From: Alphaproteobacteria bacterium
GTDB lineage: Bacteria; Pseudomonadota; Alphaproteobacteria; Caulobacterales; Caulobacteraceae
Assembly (NCBI GenBank): GCA_018895795.1
Contig: JAHINZ010000026.1
Span: forward strand, 1-18,031
DNA length: 18,031 nucleotides
Reading direction: 5' to 3'
How positions within the stretch are numbered: the first letter of the stretch is position 1; the number at the start of each line of letters is the position of its first letter. The notes under the pieces were generated by a model. The model worked only from the letters and a program-made list of their open reading frames with translations. It had not been told where the DNA came from and made no database searches. The position numbers and the translations under genes are program-made. Below, one piece after another: positions 7,101 to 14,981 of this stretch.

Positions 7101-10100
7101 TCACTGCCCCGGCGAGATCACCGCGCGGCCCGCATCCGACCGGGCGTTGAGGCTGGGATGGTACATGTCCTTGGCCACGGCCCCGGGCAGGAAGAACTCG
7201 CCCGGCGTCACCGCCCGCGCCACATAGGCCAGGGCGAAGGGCTTGTTCCCCTCAAGGTCCAGGGCCGCGATGAAGCGATCGTCGCGGCTTTCCTGAACGT
7301 CGGCCGCCGTCAGTTCGCCGAGGAACTTGTACGGACCGTTCTGGGCGTCGTCCGCCCCCAGGGTGGTCTCGATCTCGAAACCGGCCGGCAGGGCGTCGTC
7401 CACCACCAGGGCGATCGAGCGGGCCTGCATCGAGCGGCCGGAAACCAGGATGATCACCCGGTCGCCCTGCTGGATGTTGGCCGGATCGACGCCGGCCCCG
7501 GTCATCGACAGCAGGCGCTTGCTGACCACCAGCCCATTGGCCGCCGGGCCCGGGGCCGAGGTCGGGGTGCCGCGCACGCTGACCGTCCGCCATAACGCGC
7601 CCTTGCCCGCATTGACGAAGCGGCTGTCGGCCAGCTTGCCGACCGCCCAGCGCGGCGCGCCGCCGGCCGGCGGCAGGGCCATCGCGCCGGTGGCGTTGAT
7701 CGTGATCGGACCCGCCGCCTTCAGCAGGGCATAGGCCGCGTGCAGGACGGCGGCCTGTTCCTGGGTGTTGAGGGCGTCGGGATCCTTGACCACATTCTCC
7801 AGCCGGCCTTGCAGCTGGCGGGCGATGTCGCCCTGACCGGCCTCGACGGCCAGGGCCGTCAGGGCCGCCACGTCACGCAGCGGGCTCTGATACCAGTCCT
7901 GCTCGTCGCGATAGCCCAGCGACTTGACCGCCTGACGCATGGCCGAGCGGGCCCGGGCCTTGTCGCCCATCCGGGCCAGGCCGGCGGCGACATAGGCCTT
8001 GGCGATCGGCTGGGCTTCGTCCTTCATCTGCACGTCATGCCACCAGCGCAGGCGCGCCAGGTCGCCCCTGCCGCCCTTGGCCATCACATAGAGGGCGTAG
8101 GCCGAAGCCCGGCGGCGCAGACGTTCGGTGGCCTTGGTCGACTGTTCCGGCGTCTGGGCCCACCCCTGCGGATACTCCATCCGGTACGACACCGAGGCCC
8201 AGCCGTCAGGGCGACTGATCTGGCGCATGGCGTTGAGCGCCTTGTCGATCGCCGCGTCCGGCACGGCGACGCCCTGGGCCCGCGCTTCCAGCAGGAAGTC
8301 GGTCGTATAGGCGCCCAGCCACGGATCGGCCTCGCCATCACCCACCCGCCACAGGCCAAAGGCGCCGTCGAGGGTCTGGCGATCCAAAAGCTTGCCCACC
8401 GCCCCGGCCAGGGCGGCCGGCGTGCGCTTGAGCTTGGGATCGGAGGTCAGGCTCTGGGCGTAGAGCAGCGGATAGGCGGTCGAGACCAGCTGTTCGGTGC
8501 AGCCATAGGGGTAGCGTTGCAGGGCCACCGCGATCGCCGCCGGGTCGAAGCCCTTGAACGGCGAATAGCTGACCTGCAGCGTCACATCCCCGGCCGCCAG
8601 GCCCGACATCAGGTCGGCCGTCGGGGTGAAGGCCGCGCCGGGTTGCTGCAGCACCGTGGTGGTTCGCACCACGTCGCCCCAGCCCAGGCGGGTCTGGATC
8701 GGATAGTCCTTGCTGGTCGCGAAGCCCGGGCCGGCCACCTTGAAGCCGATCTTGCCGATGCCGGTGACGTCCGGCGCCAGGAACGGGATCTTCTCGGCGA
8801 TCCGCTGGCCCAGGACCAGCTGGAACACCTTCCTGAAGGCCACCTTCAGCCCGCCCGACGAGAAGGCCTCGGCGGTATAGGCGCCGGGCTTGCCCTCGAC
8901 ATTGTGCAGTTCCAGCGTCGCCATGGCCTTGTCGCCCGGGGCCAGGAAGCGCGGCAGATTGAGGTCGGCCACCACCGGCTGGCGCACGGTCAGGGGCTTG
9001 GAGCCCGAGCCCACGGCCGTGTCGGTCCAGGCCACGGCCATCAGCCGCAGCTCGCCATTGAAGTCGGCGGCCGGCAGCCTGATCACCGCCTTGCCGTCCA
9101 GACCGGTCTCGACCACGCCCGACCACAGGGCCACGGTCTTGATCGGCGTCACTGTCAGGCCTTCGCCGCCGACCTCGTCGCCGCCGAAATTGACATTGGC
9201 CGGCGCGCCCAGATTGGGATCGAGCAGGCGGCCATAGTCGTCGCGATAGTCGACGCCCAGGGCCCGCTTGCCGAAGTACCATTTCACCGGATCGGGACTG
9301 TCCTGATGGGTCAGGCGCAGGATGCCCTCGTCCACCGCCGCGACGGTGACATGGGCGCGCTGGCCCAGGCCCAGGCCCTTGACCGAAACCGGGATCTCGA
9401 CTGGCGCCTTGGAGTCGATCTTGACCGGCGTGCCCAGATCCACGGTCAGCTTGCGACCCTTGGGATCCAGCGGCACATAGATCAGACCCAGGGCCCGACG
9501 CGGCTTGGGCGAGGCCACCGGATCGCGCGGCTGGATGACGCTGACCATCACATAGGCCCCGCCGCCCCAGGCGGCCGAGGTCTTCAGGCGCACCGTGGTT
9601 CCGCCCGCGCCGACACTGACCGTCTTCAGGTCGATCAGGTGATCGGTGGCGACGGCGATCTGCGCTTCGCCGGCATAGGGCGGCTTGAGCGTGATCTCGA
9701 CCGTGTCGCCCTGTTCATAGGCCTTGGTCCCGGCGCTGACCCGCACGAAGTCGGGCGCCTCGGCGTCCTTGGCCGGCGAGCCCCAGCCCGCCGCGAAGCG
9801 GGTGACGGTGCGCGCGCCGTCGGCGCCCTCGACCACCAGACGATAGTCGCCCCAGCCCAGACGCCGCGTGAAGCGGGCCGGCGCGCCCGCGCCGATATTG
9901 ACCGTGGCCTTGGCCACCACCGCGTCGCGGCTGGTGCGCCGCCACTGCCAGCGGCCGTCCTGCTGGAACCAGTCATAGTCCCAGTTCTCGCTGATCAGGG
10001 TGTAGGTGGCGGTCGCCCCGACCCGCTGACCGGCGGCGTTGACGGCGATCAGGTCCAGGCTGATGGGCGGATCGCCCTTGGCGGACTCGCCCTGCTCGAC

Positions 10101-12140
10101 CTTGACGCCGTAATACAGCGCCTTGGCGCGGACCTTGAGGTCCAGGCCTTCACGCACCGGACGACCACCCGGTTCGAACACCGAGGTGGTGACGGCCGCG
10201 ACCAGCGGCTGGGCCGTGTCGCCGGCCAGATCGGTCCCGACCGACAGCACCGCCCGGCCCTCGCCGTCGGTGACCGTCGTGCCCAGCTCGAGGAACTTTT
10301 CCTCGAACGGCTTGTCGGCGTCACCCCACGCATAGTCCTTATAGGCGGGGAAGGGGTCGGCGTCGGCGCGCAGCCGCGCCTCGCCCTGGACCTGCAGGCC
10401 CGCGCCCGGCGCGCCATAGAGGAAGCGGGCCGAAACCTCGACCTTGCGGGTCTCGCCCACGCCCAGCGGCACGGACTCCTGGCCCGTGGTGGTAACGGCC
10501 AGCCGTTGCGGCGCGAAGTCCTCGACGCTGAAGGTCAGGCTGCCCGAGGCCGCCTCGATACCCTCGATCTTCAGTTCGGCGGTCCAGCGGCCGCGCGGCG
10601 CCGAGCGCGGCAGGGCGATGTCGGCGGATACGGCGCCGGACTGAGCCTGGCTGAACGGGTAGCGCTTGAACTCGACGCCCGAGGGCCGCTTGACGACGAT
10701 CTCGCCCTTGCGGTCATTGACCGCCTTGGCCAGCCGGTCGCGAACCATGGCGGTCAGGTGGACGGTCTCGCCCGGCCGATAGATGCCGCGATCGGCATAC
10801 AGATAGCCGTCGATATCGGTGCGGGTCGAGCGCCCGGCGGTGACGTCGGTGCGGCCGCCCACGCCCTGCTTGGACAGGTCGACGGGCGAACGGTCCAGAT
10901 CCAGCACGGCCAGATCGCCTAGCGGACCATAGGCCATGACCATCTTGGCGTGCTCGCCGCCCTGACCTTCCAGCAGGGGCCGCAGGAAGCGCACACGGCC
11001 GTCGGCGTCGCTGGTGACCTCGGCCAGATCCTGGCCGTCCTTGGCCACCAGGGCCACGCGGACGCCGGACAGGGTCTTGGCGCTCTTCAGTGAGCGAACC
11101 ACCACGTCGAGGGATTCGGAGCCGTCATAGGCGATCATCGCCATGTCGGTGAACATGATCCAGCGGCGGGCCTGGGCGGGCGGCGTGTCGCCCTCCTCAT
11201 CGGGATCGCGGCCGCCCGAGGCGTCGCGCGCCTTGATCACGAAGGCGCCGGCCTTCATGTCCTTCAGCACCGCGCCCAGCGGGAAGACGGTGGTGGCCTT
11301 CTGACCCGAGGCGCCGGTGACCGGCACGAGGCCCTTCCAGACCCGACGCCCGTCTTCGCCGACACTGTCATCGCCATAGTCGCCGGCCCAGTCGCCCTCG
11401 CCGGTAGGATCGGGGGCGCTGATCGACTTGCGGACCAGGTTGCGGTCCGGCACCCGCCAGACCTCGACGGCCAGGGCCTGGACATTGATCGTCTCGATGC
11501 CGACGCCGTCGGCGTCGTCGCGCGGCAGGATCACGCCGTCGCCGGCGAAACCGACATAGGGCGGCTTCTCGCCAAAGGTGAAATCGACGTCGGCATTGGC
11601 CGACAGGGTCTCGCCGCCCTTGGCGGGCAGGCCCTTGAGCAGCGTGACGCGGTGGTCGGTGAAGCCGACGCCGCCGACGCACAGCTCGTCGCCCTTGACC
11701 CGCACGGCGGGCTGGCGGCCGATGTCGGGCGAGATCAGCACGAAATCGGCATAGGCCTTGGACGGATCCAGCGGCTTGCTCATCCGCACGCAGGCCATGG
11801 GATCCTGGCCGGAGCTGTCGATCCGGCTCTGCCAGACGGCGAAGCCTTCGGGCTTGGGAATACCGCGGCGCGGGGCGTTGGCCGCGCGCGGCTTGCCAAA
11901 CAGCGACCAGGCCTGGCCCTTGGCCGGGGCGGAGGCCACGGCGCTCTTGCCGCCGCCGAACCAGCCCAGCTCCGCCGCCTTGCCCGTCAGCAGCCCCCCG
12001 CCGAAGCCGACGACCAGAGCGCCGGCGGCGACCGCCACCAGCGGCGACTTCAGGCGTTCGGGGATATGGCTCTTGAGCTGCGCCCAGCGCGCCGAAAGGG
12101 AGCCGCGTCCGCCCACAGGCGGCGTCTCGTCCGTCGACAT
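7101..12140 (-). CDS. yfhM: Bacterial alpha-2-macroglobulin family protein (YfhM-like protease trap)
   Basis: This 1679-residue periplasmic protein is close in length to the E. coli homologue (about 1650). Family members trap attacking proteases: bait-region cleavage exposes a Cys-Gln thioester that captures the protease covalently. The thioester motif is intact, with Cys1214, Glu1216 and Gln1217 in YPYGCTEQ. The conserved alpha-2-macroglobulin block (ALWSGVVETGLDGKAVIRLP) begins near residue 1000, and a helical thioester domain follows the Cys (YTTDFLLEARAQG). The N-terminal half is built of beta-rich repeated domains. The N-terminus has a basic cytoplasmic-type stretch (1-33), then a single membrane segment near 34-54. 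No lipobox Cys is present, unlike the E. coli lipoprotein. The ATG at 12140 is preceded by AAGGGG. The gene precedes pbpC, its usual partner, in the same direction. Confidence 0.95.
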   Translation of the reverse strand: MSTDETPPVGGRGSLSARWAQLKSHIPERLKSPLVAVAAGALVVGFGGGLLTGKAAELGWFGGGKSAVASAPAKGQAWSLFGKPRAANAPRRGIPKPEGFAVWQSRIDSSGQDPMACVRMSKPLDPSKAYADFVLISPDIGRQPAVRVKGDELCVGGVGFTDHRVTLLKGLPAKGGETLSANADVDFTFGEKPPYVGFAGDGVILPRDDADGVGIETINVQALAVEVWRVPDRNLVRKSISAPDPTGEGDWAGDYGDDSVGEDGRRVWKGLVPVTGASGQKATTVFPLGAVLKDMKAGAFVIKARDASGGRDPDEEGDTPPAQARRWIMFTDMAMIAYDGSESLDVVVRSLKSAKTLSGVRVALVAKDGQDLAEVTSDADGRVRFLRPLLEGQGGEHAKMVMAYGPLGDLAVLDLDRSPVDLSKQGVGGRTDVTAGRSTRTDIDGYLYADRGIYRPGETVHLTAMVRDRLAKAVNDRKGEIVVKRPSGVEFKRYPFSQAQSGAVSADIALPRSAPRGRWTAELKIEGIEAASGSLTFSVEDFAPQRLAVTTTGQESVPLGVGETRKVEVSARFLYGAPGAGLQVQGEARLRADADPFPAYKDYAWGDADKPFEEKFLELGTTVTDGEGRAVLSVGTDLAGDTAQPLVAAVTTSVFEPGGRPVREGLDLKVRAKALYYGVKVEQGESAKGDPPISLDLIAVNAAGQRVGATATYTLISENWDYDWFQQDGRWQWRRTSRDAVVAKATVNIGAGAPARFTRRLGWGDYRLVVEGADGARTVTRFAAGWGSPAKDAEAPDFVRVSAGTKAYEQGDTVEITLKPPYAGEAQIAVATDHLIDLKTVSVGAGGTTVRLKTSAAWGGGAYVMVSVIQPRDPVASPKPRRALGLIYVPLDPKGRKLTVDLGTPVKIDSKAPVEIPVSVKGLGLGQRAHVTVAAVDEGILRLTHQDSPDPVKWYFGKRALGVDYRDDYGRLLDPNLGAPANVNFGGDEVGGEGLTVTPIKTVALWSGVVETGLDGKAVIRLPAADFNGELRLMAVAWTDTAVGSGSKPLTVRQPVVADLNLPRFLAPGDKAMATLELHNVEGKPGAYTAEAFSSGGLKVAFRKVFQLVLGQRIAEKIPFLAPDVTGIGKIGFKVAGPGFATSKDYPIQTRLGWGDVVRTTTVLQQPGAAFTPTADLMSGLAAGDVTLQVSYSPFKGFDPAAIAVALQRYPYGCTEQLVSTAYPLLYAQSLTSDPKLKRTPAALAGAVGKLLDRQTLDGAFGLWRVGDGEADPWLGAYTTDFLLEARAQGVAVPDAAIDKALNAMRQISRPDGWASVSYRMEYPQGWAQTPEQSTKATERLRRRASAYALYVMAKGGRGDLARLRWWHDVQMKDEAQPIAKAYVAAGLARMGDKARARSAMRQAVKSLGYRDEQDWYQSPLRDVAALTALAVEAGQGDIARQLQGRLENVVKDPDALNTQEQAAVLHAAYALLKAAGPITINATGAMALPPAGGAPRWAVGKLADSRFVNAGKGALWRTVSVRGTPTSAPGPAANGLVVSKRLLSMTGAGVDPANIQQGDRVIILVSGRSMQARSIALVVDDALPAGFEIETTLGADDAQNGPYKFLGELTAADVQESRDDRFIAALDLEGNKPFALAYVARAVTPGEFFLPGAVAKDMYHPSLNARSDAGRAVISPGQ

Positions 12141-12228
12141 CGCTGATCCCCTTGCTCGCCTGTATGGAGGGGACTTGAACCTAAGCCGGGCCGGGGGTCA
12201 ACGGATCAGCGGTCTTCGATTTTCCCGT
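12141..12228 (-). promoter_or_regulatory. Short leader upstream of alpha-2-macroglobulin, with possible promoter and start-occluding inverted repeat
   Basis: This 88-bp gap separates the exported carbonic anhydrase stop from the alpha-2-macroglobulin start. On the minus strand a TTGACC (complement of 12196-12201) could be a -35 element. A convincing -10 was not found. A perfect 9-bp inverted repeat, CGCTGATCC (12141-12149) and GGATCAGCG (12203-12211), has one arm directly beside the start codon and over the end of the Shine-Dalgarno AAGGGGATC. A transcript reading through from the upstream gene could therefore fold over the start. The promoter assignment is tentative. Confidence 0.35.
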
Positions 12229-13050
12229 CTAGGCGTCGAACGCCACCTGGCCGCTGGCCAGGTCATAGCAGGCCGAAACGATCTTCAACCGCCCCTCGTC
12301 CAGGCGTTCGGCCAGCGTCCCGTCGGCCACCCGCAGCCGGGCGGCCACAGCGCGGACGTTCTGGCGGATCGCGGCGTCCTGCAGATCGGCCGGATGCCGT
12401 TCCTGCGCCTCCAGCACCGCCGGGAGGATCGGCAGAACCATGTCGAACAAGGCGCCGCGAAGGTCGGCATGCTTGGTGGCGACATCCACCGCCGCGCCGA
12501 CGGCGCCGCATTTGGTGTGGCCCAGAACCACCACCAAAGGCGATCCCAGATGCTCGACGGCGTAAACAATCGAGCCCAGGCCTTCCTGGCTGACGGTCGA
12601 GCCGGCGACGCGGACCACGAACAGTTCGCCGAGATTGCAATCGAAGACCAGTTCCGGCGAGACCCGGCTGTCGCTGCACCCGACGATCACCGCGAACGGA
12701 TGCTGGCCGCCCGCCAGTTCGGTCAGGCGCGCCACGCCCGGCAGGGCGATGCTGGCCCCGCCGCGAGAGAAGATGGTGTTGCCCTGCTTCAGCCGGCCCA
12801 GGGCCTCGTCGGGGCTGACCAGCTGGGGCGGCGCGTCATGCGGCGCGTCGTCCGGATCGGCTTCCAGCGGCTTGACCTCGGCCAGGGCGTTGTGAAGCGC
12901 CGCCTTGTCCGTGGATTGGGTCTTGAGCGCGCGACGCGTTCGACGACCTTTCTTGGTGAACAGCGTGGGCTCGTCGCCTTCGGCCAGCGCCATGACCGGC
13001 GCCGCCAGGCTGGCGGCCAAAACACCCAGAAGAAGTCGTCTCGAAACCAT
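12229..13050 (-). CDS. Beta-class carbonic anhydrase, exported
   Basis: This 273-residue protein begins with a Sec-type signal peptide: basic MVSRR, a hydrophobic core to about residue 20, and an Ala-Leu-Ala cleavage site at 21-23 before EGDEP. The mature enzyme should therefore be periplasmic. A basic, charged, probably unstructured stretch (about 30-80) precedes the catalytic domain. The beta-class zinc site is complete: Cys125 and Asp127 in VGCSDSRV, then His178 and Cys181 in GHTKCGAV. It would interconvert CO2 and bicarbonate in the envelope. The ATG at 13050 has GGGGGACG just upstream. The gene lies between the Lrp-type regulator (80 bp upstream) and the alpha-2-macroglobulin (88 bp downstream), all on the minus strand, so co-transcription is possible but the gaps also allow separate promoters. 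It differs clearly from the cytoplasmic enzyme at 4282-4911 in length and in the surroundings of the motifs. Confidence 0.93.
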   Translation of the reverse strand: MVSRRLLLGVLAASLAAPVMALAEGDEPTLFTKKGRRTRRALKTQSTDKAALHNALAEVKPLEADPDDAPHDAPPQLVSPDEALGRLKQGNTIFSRGGASIALPGVARLTELAGGQHPFAVIVGCSDSRVSPELVFDCNLGELFVVRVAGSTVSQEGLGSIVYAVEHLGSPLVVVLGHTKCGAVGAAVDVATKHADLRGALFDMVLPILPAVLEAQERHPADLQDAAIRQNVRAVAARLRVADGTLAERLDEGRLKIVSACYDLASGQVAFDA

Positions 13051-13130
13051 CTCGTCCCCCGACGTTGTCTGTATCGAATCCTAGACCTAGAGAGACAAGG
13101 TTAACCGACGGTAGGTTTTGGGGGCGCCCC
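13051..13130 (-). promoter_or_regulatory. Possible promoter of the exported carbonic anhydrase gene
   Basis: In this 80-bp gap the minus strand carries TTGTCT (complement of 13093-13098), 17 bp, then GATACA. This could serve as a sigma-70-type promoter, although the -10 matches poorly. Other visible structure: a tandem TCTAGGTCTAGG, the 8-bp palindrome GGTTAACC at 13099-13106, and a TTGTCT/AGACAA inverted repeat (13065-13070, 13093-13098). The region just after the regulator stop holds the palindrome GGGGCGCCCC, without a T-tract. I cannot tell which of these are functional. Confidence 0.3.
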
Positions 13131-13604
13131 TCACAGCGGCAGTTCGCCACGCTTGACCACCGTGCGCAGGGCGATGCTGGAACTGACCCGCACCACGCCG
13201 GGAATGCGCGTCAGTTCCTGGGCGTGGACCCGCTCCAGGTCATCCACGTCGCGCACCACCAGCCGCAACAGATAGTCCGAGCCGCCGGTCATCAGATAGC
13301 ACTCGGCCACCTCGCGCACGGTGGCGATGGCCTTCTCGAACAGGCTCAAGGTCGCCTCGGCCTGGGACGACAGGGTGACGGTGACGAAGACGCTCAACGG
13401 CAGGCCCACGGTGCGCTCGTCGATCACGGCGGCGTAGCGGCTGATCACCCCCGCCTCCTCCAGCGCCCGCACCCGGCGCAGGCAGGCGGACTCCGACAAA
13501 TTCACCGCCTCGGCCATGTCCACATAGCTGGCCCGACCTCGACGTTGCAGCAAGGTCAGGAGCTTCCGGTCGAATGTGTCCAGGTCTACGGCGGGTTTCT
13601 TCAT
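13131..13604 (-). CDS. Lrp/AsnC-family transcriptional regulator
   Basis: This 157-residue DNA-binding protein has the canonical Lrp layout. An N-terminal winged helix-turn-helix (about 8-57) contains FDRKLLTLLQ, SYVDMAEAVNLSESACLRRVRALEEAGVI. A C-terminal RAM/AsnC ligand-binding domain follows (about 66-150) with TGGSDYLLRLVVRDVDDLE at 106-124 and the terminal SSSIALRTVVKRGELPL typical of the family. Such proteins assemble as octamers and respond to amino acids. I chose the ATG at 13604 because residues before it in the longer frame (to 13649) run through the intergenic palindrome and match nothing in the family. It is divergent from alanine dehydrogenase, its probable target. A perfect 17-bp palindrome just upstream of its start suggests that it controls both its own gene and ald, by analogy with AldR/BkdR-type regulators. 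Confidence 0.94.
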   Translation of the reverse strand: MKKPAVDLDTFDRKLLTLLQRRGRASYVDMAEAVNLSESACLRRVRALEEAGVISRYAAVIDERTVGLPLSVFVTVTLSSQAEATLSLFEKAIATVREVAECYLMTGGSDYLLRLVVRDVDDLERVHAQELTRIPGVVRVSSSIALRTVVKRGELPL

Positions 13605-13618
13605 CGGGCGGCCTGTTG

Positions 13619-13635
13619 ATGCAGGATTCCTGCAT
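13619..13635. promoter_or_regulatory. Perfect 17-bp palindrome, candidate Lrp-type operator
   Basis: ATGCAGGATTCCTGCAT is a perfect inverted repeat with 8-bp arms around a single central base. Its size and symmetry fit the roughly 15-bp imperfect palindromes bound by Lrp/AsnC dimers. It lies 15 bp upstream of the regulator start and about 89 bp upstream of the ald start. It adjoins a possible -10 for the regulator, as expected for autoregulation. Binding itself is an inference. Confidence 0.7.
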
Positions 13636-13665
13636 AACATAGGTCTCATGGCGCGAAATGGCCAA
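13636..13665 (-). promoter_or_regulatory. Possible promoter of the Lrp-type regulator
   Basis: Read on the minus strand, TTGGCC (complement of 13660-13665), an 18-bp spacer and TATGTT (complement of 13636-13641) resemble a sigma-70-type promoter. The -10 ends exactly where the 17-bp palindrome begins, so a bound regulator would sit over the transcription start. The hexamers are imperfect and unsupported by other data. Confidence 0.4.
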
Positions 13666-13710
13666 GGAACCTGCGGGCCGAGAGGCGTAAACCGGCATTA
13701 AAATCCGTTT

Positions 13711-13715
13711 GGAGG
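13711..13715 (+). promoter_or_regulatory. Strong Shine-Dalgarno of alanine dehydrogenase
   Basis: GGAGG lies 8 bp before the ATG at 13724, an ideal spacing. This decides the start: the longer frame would begin with a TTG at 13709 that overlaps this ribosome-binding site and adds five unlikely residues. Confidence 0.85.
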
Positions 13716-13723
13716 AAATCATC

Positions 13724-14836
13724 ATGCGCGTTGGCGTCCCTTCCGAGATCAAGCCGGGCGAACACCGGGTTGGCCTGACCCCCACGGCCGTGCGGGAATA
13801 TGTCGGTCACGGTCACAGCGTGCTGGTCCAGGCCGGCGCCGGCCTGGGCGCCGGCTATGCCGATGAGACCTATCTGAAGGCCGGCGCGACCATCGCGGCC
13901 GACGCCGCGGCGGTGTTTTCCGGCGCGGACATGATCATCAAGGTCAAGGAACCCCAGAAGGTCGAATGGGAGAAGCTTGAGCCGCGGCACATCCTGTTCA
14001 CCTATCTGCACCTGGCGCCCGACCCGACCCAGACCGAGGGCCTGCTCAGCAGCGGCTGCGCCGCCATCGCCTATGAGACCGTCACCGACGCCAAGGGCGG
14101 CCTGCCGCTGCTGGCCCCGATGTCGGAAGTGGCCGGCCGCATCGCCGTGTTCTCGGCCGCCGAGACCCTGCTCAAGCACAATGGCGGCATGGGCCTGCTG
14201 CTGTGCGGCGTGCCCGGCGTGCCGCCGGCCCGCGTCGCCGTGCTGGGCGGCGGCGTGGTCGGTTCCAACGCCGCGCGCATGGCCGCCGGCCTGGGCGCCG
14301 AGGTGGTGGTGCTGGAACGCTCGATCCCGCGCATGCGCGAGCTGGACGACCTGTATCAAGGCCGCATCCTGACCCGCTATTCGACCTTCGCGGCGGTGGA
14401 AGAAGAGATCCTCAAGGCCGACGTGATCATCGGCGCCGTGCTGACGGCCGGCGCCGCCGCGCCCAAGCTGGTGCGCCGCGAACACCTCAAGCAGATGAAG
14501 CCCGGCTCGGTTCTGGTCGACGTCTCGATCGACCAGGGCGGCTGTTTCGAGACCAGCAAGCCCACCACCCACGCCGATCCGACCTACACGGTCGACGGCG
14601 TCGTGCACTATTGCGTGGCCAATATGCCGGGCGCCGCGCCGCGCACCTCGTCCGAGGCCCTGGGCAACGCCACCCTGCCGTTCGGCCTGGCCCTGGCCGA
14701 CCACGGCCTGGACGCGCTGAAGACCAATGTCCATCTGTCGCGGGGTCTCAATGTGCTGAACGGACAGCTGACCCACCCGGCCGTGGCCCAGGCGCTGGGC
14801 AAGCCGTCGGTGGACCCCTACGGGGCGTGGACGTAG
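13724..14836 (+). CDS. ald: Alanine dehydrogenase
   Basis: This 370-residue enzyme converts L-alanine and NAD+ to pyruvate, ammonium and NADH, normally as a cytoplasmic hexamer. The N-terminus MRVGVPSEIKPGEHRVGLTP is characteristic. Active-site residues match the family numbering: Lys75 in IIKVKEPQ, His96 in YLHLAPD and Asp270 in VSIDQGGCFETS. The NAD-binding Rossmann loop GGGVVG is at 175-180, followed by acidic Glu198 in VVVLERS, consistent with NAD preference. Length is as expected. The gene is divergent from an Lrp/AsnC-family regulator, a common arrangement in which alanine or another amino acid induces ald. A 17-bp palindrome in the shared intergenic region is the probable operator. A hairpin resembling an intrinsic terminator lies about 45 bp after the stop. 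Its role would be use of alanine as carbon and nitrogen source. Confidence 0.97.
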   Translation: MRVGVPSEIKPGEHRVGLTPTAVREYVGHGHSVLVQAGAGLGAGYADETYLKAGATIAADAAAVFSGADMIIKVKEPQKVEWEKLEPRHILFTYLHLAPDPTQTEGLLSSGCAAIAYETVTDAKGGLPLLAPMSEVAGRIAVFSAAETLLKHNGGMGLLLCGVPGVPPARVAVLGGGVVGSNAARMAAGLGAEVVVLERSIPRMRELDDLYQGRILTRYSTFAAVEEEILKADVIIGAVLTAGAAAPKLVRREHLKQMKPGSVLVDVSIDQGGCFETSKPTTHADPTYTVDGVVHYCVANMPGAAPRTSSEALGNATLPFGLALADHGLDALKTNVHLSRGLNVLNGQLTHPAVAQALGKPSVDPYGAWT

Positions 14837-14845
14837 TTTTCTTAC

Positions 14846-14972
14846 CCGCTCTCCCCGGCGAAAGCCGGGGTCCAGATGCGAAAGCGCCCGCGTTCCGGAA
14901 AGGATCGCGGGCGTCTTTGCATGCGCCTCACAGCTTTACGATCTGGGTCCCGGCCTTCGCCGGGAAGAGCGG
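14846..14972. repeat. Nested palindromic intergenic repeat between convergent ald and the SpsF-like gene
   Basis: The arms 14846-14877 and 14941-14972 are inverted copies of a 32-bp unit, with 28 of 32 positions matching. Each arm is itself a hairpin. The left is CCCCGGC-GAAA-GCCGGGG, a 7-bp stem with a GNRA-type tetraloop. The right is CCCGGC-CTTC-GCCGGG. A third hairpin lies between them at 14884-14913. The unit resembles the CCCGGCGAAGGCCGGG repeats scattered through Caulobacteraceae genomes (from memory, not searched here). It fills almost the whole gap between the two convergent genes. Confidence 0.85.
14881..14918. terminator. Terminator-like hairpin between convergent genes
   Basis: An 8-bp GC stem, CGCCCGCG and CGCGGGCG, encloses a 13-base loop and is flanked by AAAG before and TCTTT after. 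It therefore resembles a weak intrinsic terminator readable from both sides: after ald on the plus strand and after the SpsF-like gene on the minus strand. The U-tract is short, so termination strength is uncertain. Confidence 0.6.
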
Positions 14973-14981
14973 ACTAAAATG

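Noticed and set aside
7082..7135. Second GGAGGGGGAAGATG in the right repeat arm as a gene start on the plus strand
   Set aside because: The frame stops after about 17 codons and lies antisense to the end of the macroglobulin gene.
7740..10922. Open frame of 1060 codons on the plus strand
   Set aside because: It is antisense to the alpha-2-macroglobulin gene, rich in His, Arg, Gln and Gly as expected of a GC-biased shadow frame, and has no recognisable domain.
13051..13130. CtrA-type TTAA-N7-TTAA box
   Set aside because: Only a single TTAA half is present here, and likewise at 13697-13700 and 15770-15776.
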